Part shown: one piece after another, positions 43,743 through 51,190 of the stretch
Layout of the letters: each line of letters starts with the position of its first letter
Numbering within the stretch: the first letter of the stretch is position 1
NCBI GenBank assembly: GCA_016783445.1
Contig: JADHWO010000011.1
Span: 1-51,542 of the forward strand
Source of the DNA: Candidatus Aminicenantota bacterium
Lineage (GTDB): Bacteria > Acidobacteriota > Aminicenantia > Aminicenantales > Aminicenantaceae
Length of the DNA: 51,542 nt
Direction: 5' to 3'
The notes under the pieces: model-generated
Seen by the model: only the letters and a program-made list of their open reading frames with translations
The model's database searches: none
Told to the model about the DNA's origin: nothing
Position numbers and translations under genes: made by a program

Positions 43743-45500
43743 TCACTTATCTTTATCTTCCATCATTTTTTTCTTCAATAACTTTGTAGCAGGCTGATCT
43801 ATTTTCCCGGTTCTAGAAAACACGACGCCATAAATTTCGCGCGCATGCCTCCGGCTTATTTTTTTCTGTACGAAATCTTTTTGGACACGCTCAGGTTCTC
43901 TTTTTAGAGGAGAACCGAACCCGCCGCCGCCTGCTGTTTGTACTCTTAAGATATCGCCCTTACGGATTAAAACTCCTGAGACTTTGGATTTAATGCATTT
44001 TGAAACTGGTTGTACAGAATTGAGGACAAACCGCCCGCGTTTTCCATCCTGACCTCCCATCAGACCCCAGGGCGAGACCAGATGCCTGTCCGAATGGGCG
44101 GAAAAGAGAATTGGGGCTAAAGCCTGAATTTCCTTGCAGATTGCCAATCCGCCTCTAAACTGTCCTGCTCCCCCTGAGTCCGGTACTAGTTCATACTTTA
44201 AAATGCGAAGTGGGTATTCCATTTCCATGGCTTCAATAGGTAGATTCGAGGTGTTGGTAATATGCACCTGGACACCGTCCATTCCATCTTTTGTGGATGA
44301 TGCACCCATTCCACCGCCTAAAGCTTCCACATAGATAAAGTCAGAACCTGACAGTTCATTAGTTCCGGCTAAAATAATGGCGGTCGTAGCTCCATTGGAA
44401 GCGGCTACGATTCTTTCCGGAACGGCCTGGGCCAGTGCGCCCATAATAGTATCGACAACTCTTTGGCATGTATCTGTTCTGCCGCCTACCGCAGCGGGTT
44501 CGGAGGCATTTACAAGACTCTCTTTGGGTGCCTTGACTATGATAGGACGCTGGAATCCGGCATTGATGGGTATATCCGGTGCAATTATAGCTTTGACACT
44601 GTAGTAAACCGATGACTCTAAGGCCTGGCGAACCATATTGATTCCTCCGGTTGCCTGGGGAGCGGTTCCTGTAAAATCAAACATTATGGAAGGTTGGTAT
44701 TTGTGAGTAACAGTTACAGTTACTTTGATAGGCAGCCGTTCATCTGAGATGCCGTCATCATCCATAATATCGGTAAAATGATAGGACCCTTCAGGGACTG
44801 TTTGCACTGCTTTCTGTAGCCAACACTCACTATAATCAAATATTCCATCCTTAACTTTACTAATTGTTTCCGGTTTATATTCCTTGTGAAGTTCATGGAG
44901 TCGACGCTCGCCCAAATGCAAGGATGATATCTGGGCACGCAGATCTCCTTCTCTTTCCTGCCTCCCCCGCATATTCGATATTATAAATTCCAAGACATCT
45001 TTTTGGAGGATGTTTTTGCACATGAGCTTTACAGGGGGAATTCGAAGTCCTTCCTGATATATTTCAGTCGAATCACCGGCGGTACCAACTCCGGGCGCGC
45101 GTCCACCCACATCCGTCCAGTGAGCGATGTTTGTAACAAAAGCCACAAGTTTATTTTGATAATATACAGGTCTGGTCAGGGTAATATCTGGCAGATGAGA
45201 GCCTCCTCCGAGGTAAGGGTCATTGGCGATAAGAATATCTCCGCGATGAAGGCTCCATTTCTCAAGATTGCGACCGATTTCATTCATCAGTCCCTGCATA
45301 GAACCAAGGTGAATGGGGATATTTTCAGCCAGGGCAATCAAATTTCCTTTAGAATCAAAGATGGCACAAGAACAGTCTTTACGCTCTTTAATATTCGTGG
45401 AATATGCAGAACGGACAAGAGATATGCTCATTTCCTCGGCGATTGATTGAAAGGTGTTTAGTACGACCTCGGATGTGATAGTATCGATTTTTTGAGACAT
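43743..45500 (-). CDS. hyuB: Hydantoinase/oxoprolinase family subunit B
   Basis: A 585-aa HyuB family protein, partner of HyuA. Recognisable segments include the N-terminal SEVVLNTFQSIAEEMSISLVRSAYSTNIKERKD pattern (given in parts: LVRSAYSTNIKERKDCS), NDPYLGGGSHLPDITLTRPV, HWTDVGGRAPGVGTA and the C-terminal GAGQFRGGLA and TAGGGGFGSPLKREPE. Family members form the amidohydrolase body of 5-oxoprolinase and N-methylhydantoinase. It starts the operon, with a good promoter at 45523-45551 and a short leader lacking an obvious ribosome site. Neighbouring peptidases could supply N-terminal pyroglutamate, a possible substrate, but this is inference. Confidence 0.93.
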   Translation of the reverse strand: MSQKIDTITSEVVLNTFQSIAEEMSISLVRSAYSTNIKERKDCSCAIFDSKGNLIALAENIPIHLGSMQGLMNEIGRNLEKWSLHRGDILIANDPYLGGGSHLPDITLTRPVYYQNKLVAFVTNIAHWTDVGGRAPGVGTAGDSTEIYQEGLRIPPVKLMCKNILQKDVLEFIISNMRGRQEREGDLRAQISSLHLGERRLHELHKEYKPETISKVKDGIFDYSECWLQKAVQTVPEGSYHFTDIMDDDGISDERLPIKVTVTVTHKYQPSIMFDFTGTAPQATGGINMVRQALESSVYYSVKAIIAPDIPINAGFQRPIIVKAPKESLVNASEPAAVGGRTDTCQRVVDTIMGALAQAVPERIVAASNGATTAIILAGTNELSGSDFIYVEALGGGMGASSTKDGMDGVQVHITNTSNLPIEAMEMEYPLRILKYELVPDSGGAGQFRGGLAICKEIQALAPILFSAHSDRHLVSPWGLMGGQDGKRGRFVLNSVQPVSKCIKSKVSGVLIRKGDILRVQTAGGGGFGSPLKREPERVQKDFVQKKISRRHAREIYGVVFSRTGKIDQPATKLLKKKMMEDKDK

Positions 45501-45522
45501 TTAAAAAGCCAGGGCTATTTTT

Positions 45523-45551
45523 TTCATATCACAGGAAGAATATCAGGTCAA
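45523..45551 (-). promoter_or_regulatory. Promoter of hyuBA
   Basis: Minus strand: -35 TTGACC (45546-45551), 17-bp spacer, -10 TATGAA (45523-45528), 22 bp upstream of the ATG at 45500. The -35 matches five and the -10 four of six consensus bases. Confidence 0.5.
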
Positions 45552-45794
45552 ATTTAACCTTCTTTGTCACGAATAGCTAATTGTAATAATTACTTGAAGT
45601 TTTGTTTAGTAGAAATAATTGGAATATTGATTATATAGAGCTATGTGCTGAAGTATAAAATAATTTGAAACCTTAGCTAAATAGATAAGTCTATATAATA
45701 GAGACTATATATATAGATACATGTTTATGTATAATATAAGTGTGTTTTAAAGTGCTGGATGCTGAAGCTGCTGTAAAGGAGGCTGTAAAAAGAA
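45552..45794. other. Gene-free AT-rich stretch
   Basis: Between the hyuB promoter and the repeats before the ABC genes. The centre (about 45660-45740) is very AT-rich with several TATATA runs and no coding frame. It could hold a promoter for the ABC operon, but I could not single one out. Confidence 0.5.
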
Positions 45795-45860
45795 GGGAGT
45801 GAAACGCGGCAATCACACAATGTGTATTGTCATTGCGAACGCAGTGCGGCAATCACACAA
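45795..45860. repeat. Two dispersed-repeat units in tandem
   Basis: GGGAGTGAAACGCGGCAATC at 45795 and GTCATTGCGAACGCAGTGCG at 45829 both end GGCAATCACACAA (at 45820 and 45860), matching the unit at 23341-23380. They lie just upstream of the ABC transporter start at 45901 and lead an open frame to extend artificially upstream. Confidence 0.6.
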
Positions 45861-45900
45861 TTTATCTGTAATAAATGTACTTCTTATTGGAGTTATAAGA

Positions 45901-46812
45901 ATGAACGTTGTTGAGATTGAGAACATCACAAAAACATTCGGGGCCCTGAAGGCTGTGGACGATTTATCTCTCAATGTTCCCCAGGGGAGCATCTATGGAT
46001 TTATCGGTCCTAATGGGTCCGGGAAGACCACAACTCTCCGGATGATCATGAATATCATTTATCCTGATTCAGGTAAGATAAGGATTTTTGATAAAGAAAT
46101 GCGCGGAACAGCAAGTGAACGTATTGGGTATCTGCCGGAAGAACGGGGTATGTATAAAAAAATGAAAGTTCGGGAACTTCTCCGTTTTTATGGAGAACTG
46201 AAAAGCGGCCGGAAAGTGAATAAAGAAGTTGATTACTGGCTCGACAAGCTGGACCTCAGCGATTGGGCCGACAAAAAGATCGAGACGCTCAGCAAGGGGA
46301 TGGGACAGAAGGTCCAGTTTATCTCGACTGTTGTTTCACAACCCGAGCTGATCATCCTGGATGAGCCGTTTACCGGCCTGGACCCCGTCAATGTCGAAAC
46401 GATCAAGAATGCTGTTCTCGAACTCCGGACTCAAGGAGCCACAGTGATTTTTAGCACCCATGATATGAATGTTGCCGAAAATATGTGCGATTTCATTTTT
46501 ATGATATTTAAAGGAAAAAAAGTCCTGGATGGAACCCTGGTCTCGATCCAGGATAAATACGGCAGCGATACTCTCCGGGTCCGCACAGAAGGTGGGATTT
46601 CCACTTTGAAAAACTTGGACGGTGTTGAGAAAATTGCGGATTTTGGTCAACTCCAGGAGCTGCGGATCGCCCCGGATAATGACCATCAGAAAATCCTCTC
46701 TGAGATAATGTCCCGGACGCGTGTCTACAGTTTTGAGCTGGCTAAACCGACATTGTATGATATCTTTCTGAGAATTGCCGGACCGGAAGCCAAGGAGGAG
46801 ACCGATGCGTAG
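45901..46812 (+). CDS. ABC-2 type exporter, ATP-binding subunit
   Basis: A 303-aa NatA-like ATPase. Walker A GPNGSGKTTTL, the ABC signature LSKGMGQKVQF, Walker B LIILDEPFTGLDP and the H-loop IFSTHDM are intact. A roughly 80-residue C-terminal extension (after about 220) matches that of bacitracin/Na+ efflux ATPases. The frame opens further upstream through the repeats at 45799, but the ATG at 45901 begins the family-typical MNVVEIENITKTFG and has GGAG 8 nt upstream, so I chose it. It overlaps the permease gene by 8 bp. The exported substrate is unknown. Confidence 0.93.
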   Translation: MNVVEIENITKTFGALKAVDDLSLNVPQGSIYGFIGPNGSGKTTTLRMIMNIIYPDSGKIRIFDKEMRGTASERIGYLPEERGMYKKMKVRELLRFYGELKSGRKVNKEVDYWLDKLDLSDWADKKIETLSKGMGQKVQFISTVVSQPELIILDEPFTGLDPVNVETIKNAVLELRTQGATVIFSTHDMNVAENMCDFIFMIFKGKKVLDGTLVSIQDKYGSDTLRVRTEGGISTLKNLDGVEKIADFGQLQELRIAPDNDHQKILSEIMSRTRVYSFELAKPTLYDIFLRIAGPEAKEETDA

Positions 46813-48121
46813 AGTTTTCAGGATGGTAAAAAGGGAATATTTAGCCTCTGTCAAAACAAAAGCATTTATCATCATGCTTGTTCTCATGCCTGTGTTGATG
46901 GGTGGAAGTGGTATTGCCATGTATCTTCTCAGGGGCCAGGTCGATACTACGGATAAGCAAGTCACTGTCCTCGACCGTTCAGGGATTGTGGCGGACATGC
47001 TTCTTAAAGCGGTGGAAGAGCGCAATAAATCCGCAGTGTATGATAAAAAAACCAGGAAAAAAATCCAGCCTGCTTATATCATTGATATAAGCAAACCGGA
47101 CGAGAAGGATCCTCAAGCTCAGAGATTGCGGCTTTCAGACCGCATTCGCCTTGGGGAGCTTCATGCCTTTCTGGAGATTGGCCCGAATGTCCGTCATCCG
47201 GAGGGAGAGCAGAGTACATTCAGCATAAAATACCATGCAAAAAATGCGGCTGTTGACAACATCCGCAACTGGCTTAACAATACGATTAATCCTTACCTGC
47301 GTAAGGTCCGTATAAAGGATGCCGGTGTGGATGAGTCCAAAGCTGATGAGATAATGGCATGGCTTCAGGTTGAAGCCATGGGACTAGTATCTGTTGATGA
47401 AGAAACCGGTGAGATCAAGGAGGCAAAAAGAACGAGCGAAGCTGAAGCTTTCCTTGTCCCTGTTATCTTATTCTTTCTGATGTTTATGTTAGTTATGATG
47501 GGTGCTATGCCGCTTCTGCAAACCACCATGGAAGAAAAGACACAAAGAATTGCAGAGGTTCTTCTCGGCTGCCTGAAACCTCATGAGTTTATGGCCGGCA
47601 AAGTTATAGGAGGCCTGGCTGTATCTCTGACTGTAGCCTTTATTTATATAATTGGTGGTATCTTTTTTCTCGGAAAAATCGGATTAAAAGATTTTATCCC
47701 TTTTTATATAATTCCCTGGTTTTTTATTTTTTTAGTGCTGGAAATCGTCATGCTGGGGTCACTGCTGGCTGCTTTGGGCTCTGCCTGCAATGATCCCAAG
47801 GATGCGCAGAATCTGACGTTTCCAGCCATGATTCCCGTATTTTTCCCCATGTTCATCTTTATGCCAATCCTCCAGGAACCAACCAGCAGCTTTGCCACAT
47901 GGCTTTCTCTGTTTCCTCCATTTACACCGATGCTTATGCTCATCAGGAAAGCAGCACCTGTGGGAATTCCAGCCTGGCAGCCCTGGGTAGGGCTTGTTGG
48001 TGTTGTGCTGTTTACAGCTTTTGTCGTCTGGGTGGGCGGGCGGATTTTCAGAATCGGAATCCTCATGCAAGGAGGGGCACCGAAGTTGTCAAATATGATC
48101 AAATGGGCCATCCGCGGCTAG
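46805..48121 (+). CDS. ABC-2 type exporter, permease subunit (NatB-like)
   Basis: A 438-aa membrane protein. It has one N-terminal transmembrane helix (about 17-40), a large extracytoplasmic domain (about 41-210), then five or six C-terminal helices with the ABC-2 segment TTMEEKTQRIAEVLLGCLKP, a motif in NatB-type permeases that follows the extracellular loop. The ATG at 46805 is backed by AAGGAGG 6 nt upstream; an in-frame upstream start at 46775 lies inside the ATPase gene and is less likely. Together with the ATPase it forms a two-subunit exporter, possibly for Na+ or a peptide/antibiotic. Confidence 0.92.
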   Translation: MRRVFRMVKREYLASVKTKAFIIMLVLMPVLMGGSGIAMYLLRGQVDTTDKQVTVLDRSGIVADMLLKAVEERNKSAVYDKKTRKKIQPAYIIDISKPDEKDPQAQRLRLSDRIRLGELHAFLEIGPNVRHPEGEQSTFSIKYHAKNAAVDNIRNWLNNTINPYLRKVRIKDAGVDESKADEIMAWLQVEAMGLVSVDEETGEIKEAKRTSEAEAFLVPVILFFLMFMLVMMGAMPLLQTTMEEKTQRIAEVLLGCLKPHEFMAGKVIGGLAVSLTVAFIYIIGGIFFLGKIGLKDFIPFYIIPWFFIFLVLEIVMLGSLLAALGSACNDPKDAQNLTFPAMIPVFFPMFIFMPILQEPTSSFATWLSLFPPFTPMLMLIRKAAPVGIPAWQPWVGLVGVVLFTAFVVWVGGRIFRIGILMQGGAPKLSNMIKWAIRG

Positions 48122-48185
48122 CAATCGGGGACAGCTAGTTTTGTCAGCAATTTTTATGATTTTCTTTACTTTCATTTTAATAATT

Positions 48186-48206
48186 AACCTGAATTATTCA
48201 TAAAAG
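48186..48206 (-). repeat. Isolated terminus of the 300-bp repeat
   Basis: TTAACCTGAATTATTCATAA and one more base match the reverse complement of the right end of copy A (about 21211-21231). The rest of the element is absent; sequence diverges at once. It lies 65 bp after the ABC permease stop at the left edge of the accessory region. Confidence 0.65.
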
Positions 48207-48380
48207 TAGCGGTTGCCCCAAGAGGTTTTCGCTACCCCTAGGAATTAGACCAAATCCTCCACGGTCTGACACGCTGTATCAAGTATTTTTGGGTAATTAT
48301 ACGATTCTGTATGTTACCTGTACCGTCCCTTGTTAAAGGAACAAAAAGCGCAAAGCTTTTTGAGAGGACGAGAAAACCAA
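48207..48380. other. Structured gene-free stretch, possible small RNA
   Basis: A string of short inverted repeats: GTAGCG/CGCTAC (about 48208-48237), AGACC/GGTCT around the TCCTCCAC loop, and AAAAAGC/GCTTTTT (48343-48361). They lead straight into the strong terminator at 48381. No ORF of note. I see no match to a riboswitch or housekeeping RNA that I could defend. Confidence 0.35.
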
Positions 48381-48417
48381 GGGAACCAAGCGAAAGCTTG
48401 GTTCCCTTTTTCTTTTT
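48381..48417 (+). terminator. Strong rho-independent terminator
   Basis: GGGAACCAAGC and GCTTGGTTCCC form a perfect 11-bp stem with a GAAA tetraloop, followed by TTTTTCTTTTT. It is 260 bp after the ABC permease stop, so it may end the ABC transcript or a small RNA from 48207-48380. Confidence 0.88.
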
Positions 48418-48574
48418 ATAGGAGAAATGTTAATGTTATCAGAAACGGAAAAGAAAATAAAGAGATGGCAAAAGAGGGTATTAAGACAAAAGGAGTAAAA
48501 TAAGGTTTGAGAATAATGAGAGATTACAGGTCAGAAGCCCAGAGCACGTGCAGGTGGGTCGTTCCCCATATGAT

Positions 48575-48591
48575 TAAGGGTAATACCCTTA
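48575..48591. promoter_or_regulatory. Inverted repeat upstream of the 317-aa gene
   Basis: TAAGGGT-AAT-ACCCTTA is a perfect 7-bp inverted repeat 51 bp before the ATG at 48643. Its AGGG core and flanking ATTA resemble half of the downstream 22-bp repeats (ATTAATAGGG), which would suit autoregulation by a protein that binds both. Inference only. Confidence 0.4.
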
Positions 48592-48642
48592 GTTCTGAGA
48601 GCTTTTTAAGAGGGATTAAGTTTTAAATGGAGGAATATTTAA

Positions 48643-49596
48643 ATGAATGAAGAAAAAAAATTAGTGAAGCGAGATAAAAAGTTTCTTAAGGCGCTTGAAG
48701 CTGGAGCCAGAATGGCTGAAACCAGCATAAGCAAAATTCACTGGGACATAGGACAGGAGAAAATAAAGGTAACTCCGAAAAGGCTTGACTATCAAATCCA
48801 TTGGGTTCTGGATTGCGCTTCAGACCTTATTGCTCAGGAGAAGTGGTTTGAGCAAGTATTCAAGGAGAATTTAACAGTTCGTAATCCTAAATTCTTGGAA
48901 GAGCCTCATCATTATATTGTAGTCATCGAATATGGGATTTTTAGAGATTTTGTAGGACGGGAAATAAAGGTCAAAGAGGCTGTGGATATATTCTTAAGAG
49001 TACCTGAAGTTATTCTTACGTCTGAGCCTAACAAAGTGAAAATCCCTCTTTATTTTGGTGATGAAAGATGGGGGGAAATAGGATTATATAAAGACAATAT
49101 TTGCGGAGTGGCTATTGCCTATGAAGATAAATTTGAGCAACATCGCTCTAACAGAAAACTTAGAGGCAGAGGTGTTGGAAAGGAAGAGCCTGTCTTTATT
49201 CTTGTTTTTTCCAATGAATATGGACGCTATTTTGTAAAGAACGCTATGCACCGTAAGGGCACTCAACTCCAAGACCCAAACCTTTATAAATTAGACCCAA
49301 AAGCTCAAGAGCTATTTCAATCCGTACGTTGGAATAACGGGCTTATTGTGCTCAATACTGAATCTATAAGTAGAATTGTTGGATGGACATGGCCAGTAAA
49401 AAGAATACAACGACTTTATGAAAGAGTAGATAATTGTCGTAAAATTCTTAAGATTCTGAAAGAGAATGAATTTATAAATTATGATGACAAGACTTACGAA
49501 TTGGGCAGGACAATTGATAGAAAGGCTTGGAGATTCTTTGTGAGAAAAAGGAAATTAATAGGGAATCAACGTAAAATTAATAGGGAATTAGCGTAA
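48643..49596 (+). CDS. Unknown protein, candidate replication initiator
   Basis: A 317-aa soluble, basic protein that I do not recognise with certainty. No membrane segment or signal peptide. The segment about residues 218-287 (YKLDPKAQELFQSVRWNNGL, then a stretch ending KILKENEFI) has the look of a winged-helix domain and resembles the YxLxxxAQxL region in some plasmid Rep initiators. The gene ends inside the second of three tandem 22-bp repeats; iteron-type repeats next to the Rep gene are characteristic of theta-replicating plasmids. A TGGAGGAAT site precedes the ATG. Alternatives include a phage or mobile-element DNA-binding protein. Confidence applies to it being a gene. Confidence 0.75.
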   Translation: MNEEKKLVKRDKKFLKALEAGARMAETSISKIHWDIGQEKIKVTPKRLDYQIHWVLDCASDLIAQEKWFEQVFKENLTVRNPKFLEEPHHYIVVIEYGIFRDFVGREIKVKEAVDIFLRVPEVILTSEPNKVKIPLYFGDERWGEIGLYKDNICGVAIAYEDKFEQHRSNRKLRGRGVGKEEPVFILVFSNEYGRYFVKNAMHRKGTQLQDPNLYKLDPKAQELFQSVRWNNGLIVLNTESISRIVGWTWPVKRIQRLYERVDNCRKILKILKENEFINYDDKTYELGRTIDRKAWRFFVRKRKLIGNQRKINRELA

Positions 49597-49619
49597 AATT
49601 AATAGGGAATTAGCGTAAT
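49554..49619 (+). repeat. Three tandem 22-bp repeats (iteron-like)
   Basis: Units at 49554-49575, 49576-49597 and 49598-49619 all begin ATTAATAGGGAAT; units 2 and 3 share 21 of 22 bases. Partial copies follow at 49655-49670 and near 49716. 22 bp is two helical turns, so protein bound to each would line up on one face. They overlap the end of the 317-aa gene and supply its stop codon. The rest of 49597-49895 is AT-rich, with a small hairpin at about 49750-49771, and no gene is seen. Confidence 0.75.
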
Positions 49620-49895
49620 TTCGTAAAAAAAGTTTTTAACATCCTCCTGGGGGAATTAATAGGGAAACCAGTATATTTTTATGTCCCCAATTTAGGTATT
49701 TATTAATTTATGTAAATTAATAGAGATAAGAAAATTGTCCCCTCGCCTAAAGGCTCGGGTTCAAAGCCTTCGGCAAAAGACTGTAAGAAAAACAAAAACA
49801 AAAGACAAGAAAAATAATGAACAATTTTCCAGTTATAAATTCTTTCTCAGTCCCACAGAAGGCTAATATTTTAGTAGAGAGTAGCGGTAAGACAA

Positions 49896-50069
49896 ATGAG
49901 CCATATTAATATCTGGGAAAAAAGGACAAAGAGCCACATTAAGAGAATCAAGAGGAAATTCGCAGATAAAAAGAAAGAGGCAAAAAGATGGAAGGAGGAC
50001 TGGGAGATTCTGATGAAGTCCAGCGAGGAAAAGGAAATCAGGGAAGCAGAGGAAAGGTTATTAAGCTAA
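49896..50069 (+). CDS. Small basic helical protein, unknown
   Basis: A 57-aa frame (MSHINIWEKRTKSHIKRIKR, ending EAEERLLS) rich in Lys, Arg and Glu, predicted as mostly one amphipathic or coiled helix. No family recognised. It has only a weak ribosome site (GGTAAG), but composition and placement match the small genes that follow, and the next gene starts 25 bp downstream. Short enough that chance is possible. Confidence 0.45.
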   Translation: MSHINIWEKRTKSHIKRIKRKFADKKKEAKRWKEDWEILMKSSEEKEIREAEERLLS

Positions 50070-50094
50070 ACAAATTTAAAAAAAGGAGGACAAC

Positions 50095-50301
50095 ATGAAG
50101 AAGTATAACTTTTATACACAAGTGCCAGTTGATAGTCGTATAAGAGAGAAAACTATTATCATCGAAGCTGATGATTTTTTAGAAGCGCTAGTGATATTAG
50201 AAAATAAGATGTTGAAAGATTATGATTGGTTTTCACTTATTCCACCAGCTGGTGGGAGAATCGTCACGATTCATAAAGAATTAAAAGAACAAAAGGGATA
50301 A
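50095..50301 (+). CDS. Small unknown protein
   Basis: A 68-aa acidic/basic mixed protein (starts MKKYNFYTQVPVDSRIREKT) with no transmembrane segment. The pattern TIIIEADDFLEALVILENKM suggests a small alpha/beta fold, but I recognise no family. A strong AAAAGGAGG site lies 6 nt before the ATG, and the next gene follows 30 bp later. Codon and base use (A-rich) is like its neighbours and unlike the dcw genes. Confidence 0.7.
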   Translation: MKKYNFYTQVPVDSRIREKTIIIEADDFLEALVILENKMLKDYDWFSLIPPAGGRIVTIHKELKEQKG

Positions 50302-50331
50302 AAGCCTTAAAAGGAGGAGGAAAGTTTCATC

Positions 50332-50826
50332 ATGCCCAGAAAACCCGTATATGGCAGACCATATATGCTATTTGAAATAAAAGATTGTTCAGTAGAGATA
50401 GAGATTTGTCCAGAAAATCAAAGTATTGAGATTAAAATCCCAGGAGTTTTTGGATTAACGCAAGGGAATTTTCCATCAGAAATTCTAATGGAATTAAAAA
50501 GCCTGTTGAGAGAATTAGGACACATCGGCCATAGAATAATCCCTGAATTCAAACCAAATTATCCAGGACATAGGTCTATTACTGAAGACTGGGAGAAGAA
50601 ACTAGAATTGAGGAGGAAAAAGAAGGAAGAAGAAAAAGAAGAGAGAATTGCGAAACGATATGAAAAGATGGAAAAGAATATGGACAAAAGGCTTAAGCAA
50701 ACAAAGAAAAGAGCAGATGAACCAAAAGGAGATAAGGGAAAGTTCTGGAAAAAGTTTGAAGAGAATTTAGACAAAGGAATTATAAAAGATGCCCAAGGGA
50801 ATCTATCCAAGGTCAAAAACGTATAA
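50332..50826 (+). CDS. Unknown protein with charged coiled-coil tail
   Basis: A 164-aa protein. Residues 1-75 look like a compact beta-rich domain (MLFEIKDCSVEIEICPENQS, then IPGVFGLTQGNFPSEIL); residues about 80-150 are almost entirely Lys/Glu/Arg and probably form a coiled coil or disordered tail. No family recognised. An AAAAGGAGGAGG site lies about 12 nt before the ATG. It overlaps the next gene by 38 bp in a different frame. Confidence 0.65.
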   Translation: MPRKPVYGRPYMLFEIKDCSVEIEICPENQSIEIKIPGVFGLTQGNFPSEILMELKSLLRELGHIGHRIIPEFKPNYPGHRSITEDWEKKLELRRKKKEEEKEERIAKRYEKMEKNMDKRLKQTKKRADEPKGDKGKFWKKFEENLDKGIIKDAQGNLSKVKNV

Positions 50827-50998
50827 GGCTAGGAAGCATATCCTCATGAAAGAGGTCATGAATCGTCCAGAAATAAGAGAATATCAAAGGAAGAAAGCAC
50901 TTGAGAGATGGGAGAGATATAGGGAAAAGAAGATATCGGAAGAGATCGCCAGAAATTATTTGAGGCTGAAATTAATGAGAGACAAAGAGGAAGAATAA
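50789..50998 (+). CDS. Small basic protein with PKGIYPR start
   Basis: A 69-aa Lys/Arg-rich protein, starting MPKGIYPRSKTYKARK and likely helical after residue 25. The PKGIYPR-like start occurs in some phage and mobile-element proteins near NUMOD-type DNA-binding motifs, but the resemblance is short and I do not assign a function. An AAAGGA site lies 10 nt upstream of the ATG. The reading frame begins within the 3' end of the previous gene, and the two are probably translated from one message. Terminator at 51150 follows. Confidence 0.6.
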   Translation: MPKGIYPRSKTYKARKHILMKEVMNRPEIREYQRKKALERWERYREKKISEEIARNYLRLKLMRDKEEE

Positions 50999-51149
50999 AT
51001 GAGAGTAAAGGAAAATAAGAAAAGATACTGAGAGAGGGAATGAAGGTTGAAGATAATAGAGAGTTAGTTGGATAAATAGGTATATAGATAGAGCTAGTAA
51101 GCTGGTATTTTATAGGTTCCTCCTTTTTCTTTCCAGCATAGGCTAGCAT
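50999..51149. other. Short gene-free leader to the terminator
   Basis: Purine-rich, no frame longer than a few codons. Probably the untranslated tail of the small-gene operon. Confidence 0.4.
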
Positions 51150-51190
51150 GGAGCGTCAGTCCCCGCATTAGCTGGCGCTCCTTTTTTTTT
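51150..51190 (+). terminator. Rho-independent terminator of the small-gene operon
   Basis: GGAGCGTCAG (51150-51159) pairs with CTGGCGCTCC (51172-51181) with one G-T pair, followed by nine T residues. It is 150 bp after the last small gene. Confidence 0.85.

Noticed and set aside
45799-45900. 34-codon upstream extension of the ABC ATPase frame
   Set aside because: It is made of dispersed repeat sequence; the ATG at 45901 has its own ribosome site and a family-typical start.
46336-47025. Open frame of 229 codons on the minus strand
   Set aside because: Antisense to the ABC ATPase and permease; no recognisable features.
48427-48498. 23-codon frame with a TAGGAG site after the terminator
   Set aside because: Composition is similar to the small genes downstream, but it is too short to support without conservation data.
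48516-48626. 36-codon frame before the 317-aa gene
   Set aside because: Weak ribosome site and it overlaps the inverted repeat at 48575-48591; more likely leader sequence.
49554-49619. CRISPR array
   Set aside because: The 22-bp units are directly adjacent with no spacers and there are no cas genes.
49750-49780. tRNA T-arm-like GGGTTCAAAG
   Set aside because: No acceptor, D or anticodon arms around it; only a small hairpin.
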